This document shows positions 8,866 to 25,193 of a DNA stretch of 39,776 nt, piece by piece. Each line of letters begins with the position of its first letter. Position 1 is the first letter of the stretch. Below the pieces are notes generated by a model, which made no database searches, was not told where the DNA came from, and saw only the letters and a program-made list of their open reading frames with translations. This DNA is from Terriglobia bacterium (GTDB lineage: Bacteria; Acidobacteriota; Terriglobia; Bryobacterales; Bryobacteraceae). Both the position numbers and the translations under genes were made by a program. The stretch lies in assembly GCA_021324615.1 (NCBI GenBank), contig JAJPIT010000122.1:1-39776 (forward strand), given 5' to 3'.

Positions 8866-10104
8866 TCAGATTGCGTCGAGGGCCCGCTCGAAGTCGGCCA
8901 GCAGGTCGCGCCAGTCTTCGATGCCGATCGAGACGCGCACCAAGCCGTCGGTGACTCCGGCTTGGGCGAACTGTTCCTCGGTAAATCCGGAGTGCGTGGT
9001 GGTCTTCGGATGGCAAACCAGCGTCTCCACTCCGCCGAGCGAGACGGCGTTGCGCGCCAGCTTCAAAGTCCGCAAAAACTGAAACGCGGCCGGCTTGCCG
9101 CCGCGCAGTTCGATCGAGAACATGGCTCCCGGAAACTGGCACTGCGCTTCGTAGATGCGCCGCTGCTCGGGATCGTCGAACAGTGTCGGATATAAAACTT
9201 TTCTGACTTTCCGATTGCCGTGCAGCCGCTCGGCGATGCGCTGCGCGTTCTTGCTCTGGCGGTTCATGCGCAATCCGATGGTGGGCAGGCGGGTGTCCAG
9301 AATCCAGCACTCGTCGGGCTGCAAAATGTTTCCGAACAGGCTCCGCATGGAGCGGATTTTGTCGATCAGGGCCCGCTCCCGCGCCAGCGCCACGCCGCCG
9401 ATCAGGTCGCTGAAGCCGGAAAGATATTTGGTCGCTGAATAAAGCACTACATCGGCCCCCAGTTCCAGCGGATGTTGAAAGGCGGGCCCAAGCATAGTGT
9501 TATCCACCATCACCAGTGGTTTTTCGCGATTGGCGCCGGCGGCGGTTTCGGCGGCGCGGCGGATGTCGGTCATGATCACGGTGGGGTTGGCCGGAGTTTC
9601 GATCAGCACCACGCGAAGATTCTCCGCGTTGCGGATGGCGCGGTCGATTTCGGCGGCGTTGCCGGCCGGCGCGGGGGCTCCGGCGACTCCCCAGGCGTGC
9701 AGAAAATTCTCGATCAGCTTCTGCGTGCCGCCGTAGATGGGAACCGTATAGACGATGGTATCGCCGGGGCGCAGGAACGCGAACAGAGCGGTCATGATCG
9801 CGGCCATTCCGGAGTTGAACACCAGCGCGGCCTGCGCGCCTGCTTCGAGCGGCACGATCTGGTCCTCCAGAATTTCGGCGTTGGGATGATTGAATCGCGA
9901 ATAAACCAGATCGACATGCTCGCCCGGCTCGGGCTTGGCGCGCCCGGCCATGATGTCGAAGGCCCGCTCGGCTGCTTCGGGGCTGGAGAACACGTAGGTT
10001 GAGCTGCGAAACACCGCGGGCCGGGCGGAGCCGACCGAAAGGCTCGGATCGAATCCGCGGGTGAGCACTTCCGTGGGTGGGCGAAGGACGGATTTTTCAG
10101 GCAT
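8866..10104 (-). CDS. Cys/Met-metabolism PLP-dependent enzyme (cystathionine gamma-synthase/gamma-lyase family)
   Basis: About 412 residues, fold-type I PLP enzyme of the trans-sulfuration family. The Schiff-base lysine is K227 (numbering from GTG 10107) in YSATKYLSGFSDLIGG. VYSRFNHPNAEILED and FNSGMAAIMTALFAF are the cofactor and substrate regions, and GGVETLVCHPKTTTHSGF is the usual C-terminal signature. Family members act on homoserine esters, cystathionine or methionine; the exact reaction cannot be fixed from sequence alone. Two starts are possible: GTG 10105-10107 or the adjacent ATG 10102-10104. The ATG is preferred because TACACT ends exactly seven bases upstream. tpx follows on the same strand. 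A second family member lies at 36.6 kb. Confidence 0.88.
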   Translation of the reverse strand: MPEKSVLRPPTEVLTRGFDPSLSVGSARPAVFRSSTYVFSSPEAAERAFDIMAGRAKPEPGEHVDLVYSRFNHPNAEILEDQIVPLEAGAQAALVFNSGMAAIMTALFAFLRPGDTIVYTVPIYGGTQKLIENFLHAWGVAGAPAPAGNAAEIDRAIRNAENLRVVLIETPANPTVIMTDIRRAAETAAGANREKPLVMVDNTMLGPAFQHPLELGADVVLYSATKYLSGFSDLIGGVALARERALIDKIRSMRSLFGNILQPDECWILDTRLPTIGLRMNRQSKNAQRIAERLHGNRKVRKVLYPTLFDDPEQRRIYEAQCQFPGAMFSIELRGGKPAAFQFLRTLKLARNAVSLGGVETLVCHPKTTTHSGFTEEQFAQAGVTDGLVRVSIGIEDWRDLLADFERALDAI

Positions 10105-10111
10105 CACTTCG

Positions 10112-10117
10112 AGTGTA
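10112..10117 (-). promoter_or_regulatory. -10-like box at the PLP-enzyme start
   Basis: TACACT on the minus strand ends seven bases before ATG 10104, the distance expected for transcription starting at the start codon itself. No clear -35 is present. Confidence 0.4.
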
Positions 10118-10244
10118 CGCCGCCCGGCGGTGCTTTCGATTCGCGACGCGTGGACGGTTCGGCGCCCTTAGTACACAAGTACGTCAGGCGATACCGTAGC
10201 GTAAATAAGCGCTCTCCCTGATTTAGCGATCTGCCCTGTTTTCT

Positions 10245-10250
10245 TACAAT
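10245..10250 (+). promoter_or_regulatory. Possible -10 box for the small HTH gene
   Basis: TACAAT lies 14 bases before GTG 10265, with a poor -35 candidate (TTTAGC, 10222-10227) at 17-base spacing. A GAGG ribosome site lies between box and start. This is a weak but reasonable promoter. Confidence 0.35.
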
Positions 10251-10264
10251 CAGAATGAGGGCGC

Positions 10265-10492
10265 GTGCTCGAAATGCAACTGACCAGAACGGGAAAGTCG
10301 CAGTACTCTGAACAAGAGGCAGCCGAAGAACTGGGGGTCTCGGTCCACGAACTGCGGACGATGATCCGCAGCCACGTAGTGGATCGCGACGAGGACCTGG
10401 ATAACGTGCCGGTCACCACGTTTCAGCCCTCCGATCTGCTCATTTTGCGGCTATTATCGGGGAAGCGCCCGGAGCCGGACTCGCGCGAGTAG
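10265..10492 (+). CDS. Small MerR/excisionase-like helix-turn-helix protein
   Basis: A 75-residue protein. Residues 14-35 (YSEQEAAEELGVSVHELRTMI) form a helix-turn-helix of the kind used by MerR and excisionase proteins. An acidic stretch and FQPSDLLILRLL follow, and the tail is charged. It is too short for a MerR effector domain, so it may be a stand-alone DNA-binding protein. The start is GTG 10265 with GAGG about five bases upstream; ATG 10274 is an alternative. It stands alone, divergent from the PLP-enzyme gene and convergent with rpoC. Its target is unknown. Confidence 0.72.
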   Translation: MLEMQLTRTGKSQYSEQEAAEELGVSVHELRTMIRSHVVDRDEDLDNVPVTTFQPSDLLILRLLSGKRPEPDSRE

Positions 10493-10560
10493 TTCGCGGG
10501 CGGGTGAAGCGGGTTTTTTCCGCGCCACGCCGCGGCGGAAGCGGCCGGGCGAAGCGGGAA

Positions 10561-10595
10561 AACGGAAAAAGGCCGGTTCGCCGCGTGGACCGGCC
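10561..10595 (-). terminator. Intrinsic terminator of rpoBC
   Basis: On the minus strand GGCCGGT (10589-10595) and ACCGGCC (10571-10577) form a stem with an 11-base loop. TTTTTCCGTTTT follows. It begins 23 bases beyond the rpoC stop codon. Confidence 0.85.
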
Positions 10596-10617
10596 CTGAA
10601 CCGCTGAGCTTTTCCGG

Positions 10618-14856
<4,239 letters not shown>

Positions 14857-14880
14857 TTAAGATCTCCTTAGTGGATCCCT

Positions 14881-14945
14881 GGCCCGTGGTCGGTGGCCAG
14901 CAAACCCAAATTTCTTCACCGGCCACTGGAAACCGACCACTGGCC
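14881..14945 (-). repeat. Palindrome in the rpoB-rpoC intergenic region
   Basis: On the transcript strand GGCCAGTGGTCGGT (14932-14945) pairs with ACCGACCACGGGCC (14881-14894), 13 of 14 positions matching. Inside, CCAG can pair with CTGG. The stem ends 11 bases before the rpoC ribosome site. It lacks a U-run, so it is not a classic terminator. It could be an RNA-processing or stability element, or a copy of a dispersed palindromic repeat. Confidence 0.65.
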
Positions 14946-14953
14946 CCTGCGTT

Positions 14954-19255
<4,302 letters not shown>

Positions 19256-19324
19256 CGTTAGAATTCCTCAATTCGCGAGCGGCGGCTTTCTCGTGGGAGC
19301 CGGGCAAAAGTTGGCCCCAATCTC

Positions 19325-19362
19325 AAAACAAAAAGGCCCGCAGGTGATCGGACACCTCGGGC
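19325..19362 (-). terminator. Intrinsic terminator in the rpoB leader (attenuator candidate)
   Basis: On the minus strand GCCCGAGGTG pairs with CACCTGCGGGC across a six-base loop, with one bulged G. CTTTTTGTTTT follows directly. It lies about 70 bases before the rpoB start and downstream of a good promoter on the same strand, so it is placed to attenuate rpoBC. Confidence 0.75.
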
Positions 19363-19391
19363 GTAGGAAATGCGCGCAGGGCAAAGCCTAG

Positions 19392-19413
19392 CGGTAGTTC
19401 TGACGAACTGCCG
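19392..19413 (-). other. Second hairpin in the rpoB leader
   Basis: On the minus strand CGGCAGTTC and GAACTACCG pair (one G-U) around a GTCA tetraloop. It lies 5' of the leader terminator in the transcript and could be part of an attenuation switch. No matching Rfam family is recognised. Confidence 0.55.
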
Positions 19414-19475
19414 AGCAGATCGCGGGATAACAATATCACTGTGCCAGGTCCGGGGCTCTCCCTCCGGCTAGTCCA

Positions 19476-19504
19476 AGAATAGCAAACGGAATTCCATTCG
19501 TCAA
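19476..19504 (-). promoter_or_regulatory. Sigma-70-type promoter of rpoBC
   Basis: On the minus strand -35 TTGACG (19499-19504) and -10 TATTCT (19476-19481) are separated by exactly 17 bases. Transcription would begin near 19469 and give a leader of about 214 bases before rpoB. Confidence 0.75.
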
Positions 19505-19627
19505 ATCGCGACGCGGGCGCCTCGCGTTTCCCCCGGCTTGCCCGCCCGGGACCTCGCGGTTCGCATGGACTCGGCCTAACGCCACCGTGTTGACCGCCTT
19601 TGAGCCCGCATCGCGCGGCGATCGTGA

Positions 19628-19633
19628 TAGAAT
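19628..19633 (+). promoter_or_regulatory. Extended -10 box for the MFS gene
   Basis: TGA-TAGAAT is an extended -10 ending nine bases before GTG 19643, with no Shine-Dalgarno between. The transcript would be leaderless or nearly so. Confidence 0.45.
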
Positions 19634-19642
19634 CGCCGGATC

Positions 19643-20926
19643 GTGCGCAAATCCGCCGGGTTCGCCATCCTCACCCTGTTCCTGGTCAACATTTTAAATT
19701 TCTACGACCGCAACGTCGCGGGCGCCGTCGTCGAGCCGATGCGCCAGGAGTTTCATCTGAACGACTTCGAAATCGGCCTGCTCACCACCGCCATGACGGT
19801 GCTCTACGCGATCATCGGCGTCCCGCTCGGCCGCGTGGCGGATCTGTGGAGCCGCCGCCGCCTTCTCGCCTTGGGCGTCACCGTGTGGAGCGCGCTCACG
19901 GCGTTCACCTGGTTCGCCGCGAATTATTCGATGGTGCTCGTCTCGCGTCTCGGCGTGGGCGTCGGCGAGGCGACCTGCGCTCCGGCGGCGACAAGCTGGC
20001 TCGGCGATCTGGCGCCGGTAAACCGGCGGGCGCGCGTGCTCGGATTATTCATGCTCGGCGTGCCGGTGGGCGGCGCGCTGAGTTATTTTTTCAGCGGGCC
20101 GGTTGCCCATGCCTACGGATGGCGGGTGGCGATGATCGTGGCCGCCGCGCCCGCGCTGCTGCTGATCCCGGCCCTGCTGATTCTGCCCGAACCGGCGCGC
20201 GGCGCCTCGGAAGATTACGCGGCGCCGGCCTCGGCGGCATCGATGTGGAGCGTGCTGAAGATCCCGACCCTGTGGTGGATTATCGCCAGCGGCGCGCTGG
20301 TGAACTTCAACATGTACAGCATCGGAACTTTTATGCCGGCGATGTTCGGCCGAATTTTCCACCTCGATGTGGGAACCGCGGGCATCGATACCGGGATGGT
20401 GTACCTGATCGGCGGCGTCGCCGGCGGCCTGCTGGGCGGCTTCGCCGGCGACCGCGTGATTGGCAGGCGCAAGAACGGCCGCCTGTGGGCCGGCGCGATA
20501 TTCACGCTGGTTGGCGCGCCGTTCGCGTTCTTGGGGGCCTCGGCCGCCGCGCTTCTGCCCGCGGTCGTGTACTGGACGGTTGCCTATGCCAGCCTGAATA
20601 CGTATTACGGCCTTGTCTATTCCTCGATTCAGGACATCGTCGGTCCAGGGCAGCGCGGGGCGACCATGGCGCTGTACTTCATGGCGATGTATTTATTGGG
20701 CGCCTCGTTCGGTTCGGTGATTACGGGCGGCCTCAGCGATCATTTCGCGCGCGCGGCCGCCTCCGGGGGGCCGATGACGGAAGCCGCGCGCGCCGCGGGA
20801 CTCCAGCAAGCCATGCTGGTGATCCCGACCATCGACATTGGCCTGGCGTTTGTTTTGTATATGGGCTCGCGCACCATCCTGCGCGATATGGCTCGCCGCG
20901 AACTCTTCGGCGCCGCCGCGGCGTAG
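19643..20926 (+). CDS. MFS transporter (spinster-like)
   Basis: A 427-residue inner-membrane transporter with about twelve hydrophobic helices. The N-terminal half has FLVNILNFYDRNVAGAVV followed by the major-facilitator loop motif GRVADLWSRRRLL at about residues 62-76. RLGVGVGEATCAPAATSWL resembles the spinster-like subgroup. The start is GTG 19643, with a promoter-like box just upstream instead of a ribosome site. An ABM-fold gene follows 23 bases later, probably on the same transcript. The substrate cannot be told from sequence. Confidence 0.88.
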   Translation: MRKSAGFAILTLFLVNILNFYDRNVAGAVVEPMRQEFHLNDFEIGLLTTAMTVLYAIIGVPLGRVADLWSRRRLLALGVTVWSALTAFTWFAANYSMVLVSRLGVGVGEATCAPAATSWLGDLAPVNRRARVLGLFMLGVPVGGALSYFFSGPVAHAYGWRVAMIVAAAPALLLIPALLILPEPARGASEDYAAPASAASMWSVLKIPTLWWIIASGALVNFNMYSIGTFMPAMFGRIFHLDVGTAGIDTGMVYLIGGVAGGLLGGFAGDRVIGRRKNGRLWAGAIFTLVGAPFAFLGASAAALLPAVVYWTVAYASLNTYYGLVYSSIQDIVGPGQRGATMALYFMAMYLLGASFGSVITGGLSDHFARAAASGGPMTEAARAAGLQQAMLVIPTIDIGLAFVLYMGSRTILRDMARRELFGAAAA

Positions 20927-20949
20927 CCGGACTTGTGGAAGAATCGATT

Positions 20950-21249
20950 ATGCTTGTTGTCCTGTTCCGATCCCGCCTCACGGACCAAGCCGGCGCGGAC
21001 TATTCGGAAATGGCGGAGGAGATGCTTCAAACCGCCAAAACCATGCCCGGCTTCATCGATTTCAAAAGCTTTAAGGCCGACGATGGTGAGCGTATTTCGA
21101 TCGTCTGGTGGCGGGACGACGAAACGATGGCGGCCTGGCGCGGCCATGCGCGCCATCGGGTAGCGCAAAAACTCGGCCGCGAAAAATGGTACGAATACTA
21201 CAAAATCGAAGTCGCCGAAGTGCTCCGAGCCAATTCATTCAGGCGTTGA
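20950..21249 (+). CDS. Antibiotic biosynthesis monooxygenase (ABM)-domain protein
   Basis: A 99-residue protein of the dimeric alpha-beta barrel ABM type. It has a first strand MLVVLFRSRL, the typical MPGFIDFKSFKADDGERISIVWW, and WRGHARHRVAQKLGREKWYEYYKIEVAEV. Members include quinol monooxygenases, haem-degrading enzymes and proteins with no known activity. The haem-ligand or catalytic residues cannot be assigned here. GGAAG eight bases before ATG 20950 is a suitable ribosome site. It follows the MFS gene closely. A GC hairpin without a U-run (21294-21311) lies past its stop. Confidence 0.8.
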   Translation: MLVVLFRSRLTDQAGADYSEMAEEMLQTAKTMPGFIDFKSFKADDGERISIVWWRDDETMAAWRGHARHRVAQKLGREKWYEYYKIEVAEVLRANSFRR

Positions 21250-21358
21250 TTTAGGTTCATCCCGCATTCTCGAAAACCAGGGCTGAACTCAGTCCCGGCA
21301 GCAACGCCGGGCCTGTCCAGCGCAAGGGCGGATTTTAGTCCCCGCCGGAAGGGCAAGA

Positions 21359-22504
21359 TTAGATCACGTCGGCGAAGCTGCGCCGCAGACGGTGGAACCA
21401 GGCGTAGCCGATGATAGCGGCGGCCAGCGAGCCAAGCCATAGCGCGGCGGCGGGCACTGCCGGCGGCGCGTGATTTTCGAGAAAAATCGCGCGATAGCCG
21501 CGCACCAGCACAAAAATCGGGTTCAGCGACAGGACCGGGCGCGCGGCCGCCGGCAGGCTTTCCTCGGAATAGCAGATGGGCGTGAGAAAAAACCACAGGG
21601 TCAGGATGAAGCCGATCACCGCCGCAAGATCGCGCAGGAAAACTCCCAGCGCCGCCAGGAACCAGCACAATCCCAGAGTGAGCAGCAGTTGCGGCACGAT
21701 CAGCACCGGCAGCCAGACCACTGAAGCGGGAATCGAGCGCCGCGCGGCCAGCAGGCCGGCCAAAAAGATAATCAGCCCGAACAGCTCCGTCACCAGACCC
21801 GCAATCACCAGGTTCACCGGCAGCGTCTCCAGCGGGAACACCAGTTTTTTGACAAAATTACGGTACTCCAGGATGACGTACGGCGACCGGCCCACGGCTT
21901 CGGAAAACGCGAGCCATGGCAGCATGCCCGCCAAAAAATAAAGCACGTAGCCGGTGCCGGAGCGGTCGTTTTGAAAACTCGTCTTCAAGACTCCGCCGAA
22001 AATGAAGGCATAGGTGGCCATCAACAGCAGCGGATTGAGAAACGTCCACAGCGCTCCGGCGAAGCTGCCGCGGTAGCGCGCCAGCATGTCGCGCCGCACC
22101 ATGGAGCGGATCAGCCCGCGGTTCCGCCACAGCGATTGCGGCGGATAGGTGAACGCCTTGGGAATCGCGCGCAGCATCCTCTGGCGGCGCAGCGCGGCCG
22201 CGCTGCATGCCCGGGGCGGGGAAATTTCCACCGCGCCCGCGCGCACCCGCGCGTCGATCAGGATAAACCGGCTGCGGTCCTCCACCGGAGCCACCTGCAC
22301 GCGATAGGGGCCATCCTCTTCCGGCAGCGCGATCTGGAGGTCCGCCTGGGTTTCCCGCAGTTGGCTCCACTCGCCTTCGAACAAAAACGCCCCGCTTTCC
22401 GGATCGTAAATCTGCCAGCCCAACACGCACGGCGAATCGATCCGGAAACGGAGGCGGATCCCGCGCTTTTCGACCTCCGCCTGAATGCCCGTGAAACGAG
22501 CCAC
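21359..22504 (-). CDS. ABC-2 type polysaccharide/lipid export permease with extra N-terminal domain
   Basis: A 381-residue protein. The C-terminal part (about 124-381) is an ABC-2 permease of the Wzm/TagG type: a cytoplasmic amphipathic start (RSMVRRDMLARYRGSFAG), then six hydrophobic segments. The PICYSE and LNPI(F) motifs lie near the last helices, as in polysaccharide exporters. The first ~100 residues are predicted beta-rich and resemble the substrate-binding C-terminal domain usually attached to Wzt ATPases, which is unusual on a permease. Start is GTG, one base after the stop of the upstream GT gene, implying translational coupling. The cognate ATPase gene is not in the window. Confidence 0.85.
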   Translation of the reverse strand: MARFTGIQAEVEKRGIRLRFRIDSPCVLGWQIYDPESGAFLFEGEWSQLRETQADLQIALPEEDGPYRVQVAPVEDRSRFILIDARVRAGAVEISPPRACSAAALRRQRMLRAIPKAFTYPPQSLWRNRGLIRSMVRRDMLARYRGSFAGALWTFLNPLLLMATYAFIFGGVLKTSFQNDRSGTGYVLYFLAGMLPWLAFSEAVGRSPYVILEYRNFVKKLVFPLETLPVNLVIAGLVTELFGLIIFLAGLLAARRSIPASVVWLPVLIVPQLLLTLGLCWFLAALGVFLRDLAAVIGFILTLWFFLTPICYSEESLPAAARPVLSLNPIFVLVRGYRAIFLENHAPPAVPAAALWLGSLAAAIIGYAWFHRLRRSFADVI

Positions 22505-22505
22505 G

Positions 22506-24497
22506 CTAACTATATAACCATCCGGGATAGCGCTCCTTGACGGGCGCGACCTTTTTCCCCACCGCGTAGATGCCGTCGCCGCGGTGTTCGGTGGACAGCA
22601 GGTAGCGGTCGAGCAGGTGCCGCACCCATCCGAGCTCCGGCTTCGGCTCGTCGCGAAAGGGACCGGTTTCGAGCAGCGTCACTTCGAATCCGGAGATTTC
22701 CAGAAGCGACGCCACCTCGCGCGGCGTGTATTCGCGGTTGTGCCGCGCATCCGCCTGGCCCGATTCGCGCGGCCGGATGTAGGCCGGAAACAGCATGGGA
22801 TGAAAGCCCTGCAAGATGCCGGCGATGGCCCGCAGCGAGGTGATATTCGGAGTGGTCAGGACCAGGTGGCCGCCCATCTTCAAGACGCGGTTGATCTCGC
22901 TCATCATCCACATCGGATCCGCCGCCAGATGCTCCAGCAGCTCGCAGCAGAGCACGGTGGAAAAATATCCGTCATCGTAGGGAAAGCGGTCGCGCTCGGC
23001 GTCGAATAAATCGATGCGGCACTCGAAGGTTTCCCCGTGATCCGCGGTCACGGTCTTCACCGTGCTCTCGCCGGCGGGGCCGTAGTAGCAGCCGCGGACC
23101 TCGCCGTAGCCCAGCTTGGTTTTGAGCGCCGGCGTGATTTGCAGATACGCGCCCATTTCGAGGATGCGATCGCCGGAGGCGCCCGGCGGCGTCACAGCCA
23201 GCGTCTTTTCCAGGCGCGTCAGGTGGCTTTCGACATAGGCGCGGGATCCGTCCTCGGCCGGCGCCCAGCTCGCGATGTATTCGCCGGCCACCGCAACCGC
23301 GGCGGCGGCGCTCTTCTGTTCGGGCTCGGCGGCGGGTTCACGCGCGCTTGCCGGCTCGCGGTCGCCGGCGACCGCATGACCATCGATTACCGCCTGGCAG
23401 AACTCCCGGTAGCGCCGCGCAACCAATTCCCAGCGGCATTCCCGCTCCACCCAGGCCCGGGCCTTGGCGCCCATGGCGCGCGCCACTTCCGGACGCGAGA
23501 CCAGAAGATTCAGAAACTCGAAAAGATGATCCTCCTCGGTCGCGTCCACCGGCACTTTCAGGCAGATTTCGTCGGGATATTCACGAAACGACCCGACATC
23601 GGAGACCAGCGCCGCCTTGCCCATCCCCAGCGCGCGCAGCAGCGTCCCGGAGCTTTCGCCGACCGTCGGATAGCGCAGATTCAGCACGATATCGCACGCG
23701 CTCAGATAGCCGTTGAAATCGTCGATGGGAGAAAATCCGATGTGCCGGGCCTGCGCCGAAAGATCGAGCGTGGAAATGAGCGAGGCCAGCGGCAATTCCG
23801 GATGCGCCTCGCCCACCAGGATCATCCGCGCCTGGGGCGCCAGGCGAACCAACCGCCGGAAGGCCCGCAGCGATTCGGCGATCCGCTTGTAGGGTTTCAG
23901 GAATCCGAACACGCCGATCAGCGGCGTCCGCTCGTCCAATCCGAGCCGCTCCCGGTACTTCATGCGCCCGCTGCCATCGGCGATCCACGCGCCGTGCGGG
24001 ATTTTGGCGATCGGGCCGGAGAATCCGTGTTTGCGGAGCTCGCATTGCACCACGTCCGAGTGCACGATCGCCGCCCGCGATGTTTCGAGCACGGAGCGAA
24101 GCATGGGAATTTCGTAATCCGGGCCGCGTTCGAGCGTCCGGACAAAGCGCCGCGCATAGGCGAGCGCCTCGGCGCCGCCGTTCCGTTCCACTTCGCGGAG
24201 ATAGGAGTCCCAATCGCCGCGCCGGATGGTCAGATCGGCGATGAGGTGATGCAGGTTGGCCTCATGCATCACCACCACTCCGGGATGCTCCAGGGCCATT
24301 TCGTAGACGAAGGCGTGGAACGGGTTGTTTCCGAGCTGGTAAACGCAAATATCGTACTGTCTTGCGTCGAAATTCGCCGGTTTTTGATCAAAAGCGGTGA
24401 CCTCGGCAAGCGGCGCCAGGTGTTCGAGCAGCGCGGCGGAATAGTCGGCGATCCCGCTTTTGGACGGCGGCAGGGGGGAGAAGAACGCCAGACGCAT
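22506..24497 (-). CDS. Fused GT4 glycosyltransferase and SAM-dependent methyltransferase
   Basis: A 663-residue two-enzyme protein. Residues 1-370 are a GT-B glycosyltransferase: N-terminal FFSPLPPSKSGIADYSAAL, donor-side VFGFLKPYKRIAESL (196-210), and TVGESSGTLLRALGMGK near 278-294. An Ala/Glu/Pro-rich linker spans about 376-405. Residues 406-650 are a class I methyltransferase: RILEMGAYLQITPAL as motif I (444-458), then FPYDDGYFSTVLCCELLEHL and INRVLKMGGHLVLTTPN. The fusion suggests that a sugar is transferred and then methylated, perhaps as a chain cap. GAGGAT seven bases before ATG 24497 is the ribosome site. It sits between a DUF3108-like gene and an export permease, so a role in a surface glycan is likely. 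Confidence 0.88.
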   Translation of the reverse strand: MRLAFFSPLPPSKSGIADYSAALLEHLAPLAEVTAFDQKPANFDARQYDICVYQLGNNPFHAFVYEMALEHPGVVVMHEANLHHLIADLTIRRGDWDSYLREVERNGGAEALAYARRFVRTLERGPDYEIPMLRSVLETSRAAIVHSDVVQCELRKHGFSGPIAKIPHGAWIADGSGRMKYRERLGLDERTPLIGVFGFLKPYKRIAESLRAFRRLVRLAPQARMILVGEAHPELPLASLISTLDLSAQARHIGFSPIDDFNGYLSACDIVLNLRYPTVGESSGTLLRALGMGKAALVSDVGSFREYPDEICLKVPVDATEEDHLFEFLNLLVSRPEVARAMGAKARAWVERECRWELVARRYREFCQAVIDGHAVAGDREPASAREPAAEPEQKSAAAAVAVAGEYIASWAPAEDGSRAYVESHLTRLEKTLAVTPPGASGDRILEMGAYLQITPALKTKLGYGEVRGCYYGPAGESTVKTVTADHGETFECRIDLFDAERDRFPYDDGYFSTVLCCELLEHLAADPMWMMSEINRVLKMGGHLVLTTPNITSLRAIAGILQGFHPMLFPAYIRPRESGQADARHNREYTPREVASLLEISGFEVTLLETGPFRDEPKPELGWVRHLLDRYLLSTEHRGDGIYAVGKKVAPVKERYPGWLYS

Positions 24498-24530
24498 TTC
24501 AGCGATCCTCGAAGCGCGCTCCCGGCGCGC

Positions 24531-25193
24531 TCACCTCTGCAACTCCAGCGAAAAGGTTCCGAGCGCGAGAGGAATTTTGGCCTCGAGCGGAGTGCGAACG
24601 GCGTCCTGGGCGAAGAAAATTTCGACGTTTAAATTCGAAGACGGTCCTTTGATGGTGGCGGCGATGCGCTCGGCTTCGACGTTTTGCTCGCCCACGCGAA
24701 TGGACTGCTTGCCTTTATATTCGACGCGCACGTCGTAGGCGGCGCCGTAAACCACCTGCTGCTGAGGGGGCAGGCGGCCTTCCGCCAATTCCCGGCGCAG
24801 ATACTGGATAAACGCCAGAGGATCGCGCGCGCAGGCGCCCACCGATATTTCCGATTTTCCGCCGCCGGCGGTTTGCCGCATCACCTGATGGGTCTGTTGA
24901 TCGAACTTCAGCGTTTCCTGATTGCGGTGCTGGCCGTGCGCGAAGGTTTTGTCGAACTCGATGCTGCACAGCTCCGCGGTGGCGGTGGATTTATCGTCGT
25001 CGCGCACAGCAAAGCCGGGGATGCTGGCGTCGATCGACAGCGAAAGAGTCCATTGCGCGCTGGATTTTTCGCCGGTGTGCGTGGCCTCAAGCGTGGCCTC
25101 GCCCAGGCTGAGGCCGCTGGGCCAGTTGATGGCGTAGTGCAGGGATTCGCAAAACGCAGGGATGGTGAAAAAAAAGAGAAGGAGTCGCTTCAT
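24531..25193 (-). CDS. DUF3108-like exported protein
   Basis: A 220-residue protein with a signal peptide (MKRLLLFFFTIPAFC, cleavage near residue 16). The mature part resembles DUF3108: LHYAINWPSGLSLGEATLE near the start, RDPLAFIQYLR in the middle, then alternating strands ending in PLEAKIPLALGTFSLEL. DUF3108 proteins are periplasmic or outer-membrane beta proteins of unknown function. The start codon overlaps the stop of the upstream GT4 gene as ATGA, so the two are translationally coupled, and 33 bases separate it from the GT-methyltransferase gene. This ties it to the glycan cluster. Confidence 0.75.
   Translation of the reverse strand: MKRLLLFFFTIPAFCESLHYAINWPSGLSLGEATLEATHTGEKSSAQWTLSLSIDASIPGFAVRDDDKSTATAELCSIEFDKTFAHGQHRNQETLKFDQQTHQVMRQTAGGGKSEISVGACARDPLAFIQYLRRELAEGRLPPQQQVVYGAAYDVRVEYKGKQSIRVGEQNVEAERIAATIKGPSSNLNVEIFFAQDAVRTPLEAKIPLALGTFSLELQR

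Larger units (their letters stand above)
19256..19642. promoter_or_regulatory. Intergenic region between rpoB and the MFS gene
   Basis: A 387-base gap with no gene. It holds the rpoBC promoter (19476-19504), two leader hairpins (19392-19413 and 19335-19362), the rpoB ribosome site, and a TAGAAT box for the divergent MFS gene. No coding sequence, tRNA or rplL remnant is recognised. Confidence 0.7.

Noticed and set aside
19600-20949. Plus-strand frame read as a long fusion into the ABM protein
   Set aside because: It is the wrong frame over the MFS gene. The ABM domain begins at ATG 20950 with its own ribosome site.
21294-21311. CCCGGC/GCCGGG hairpin after the ABM gene
   Set aside because: Short stem with no T-run on either strand, so not called a terminator.
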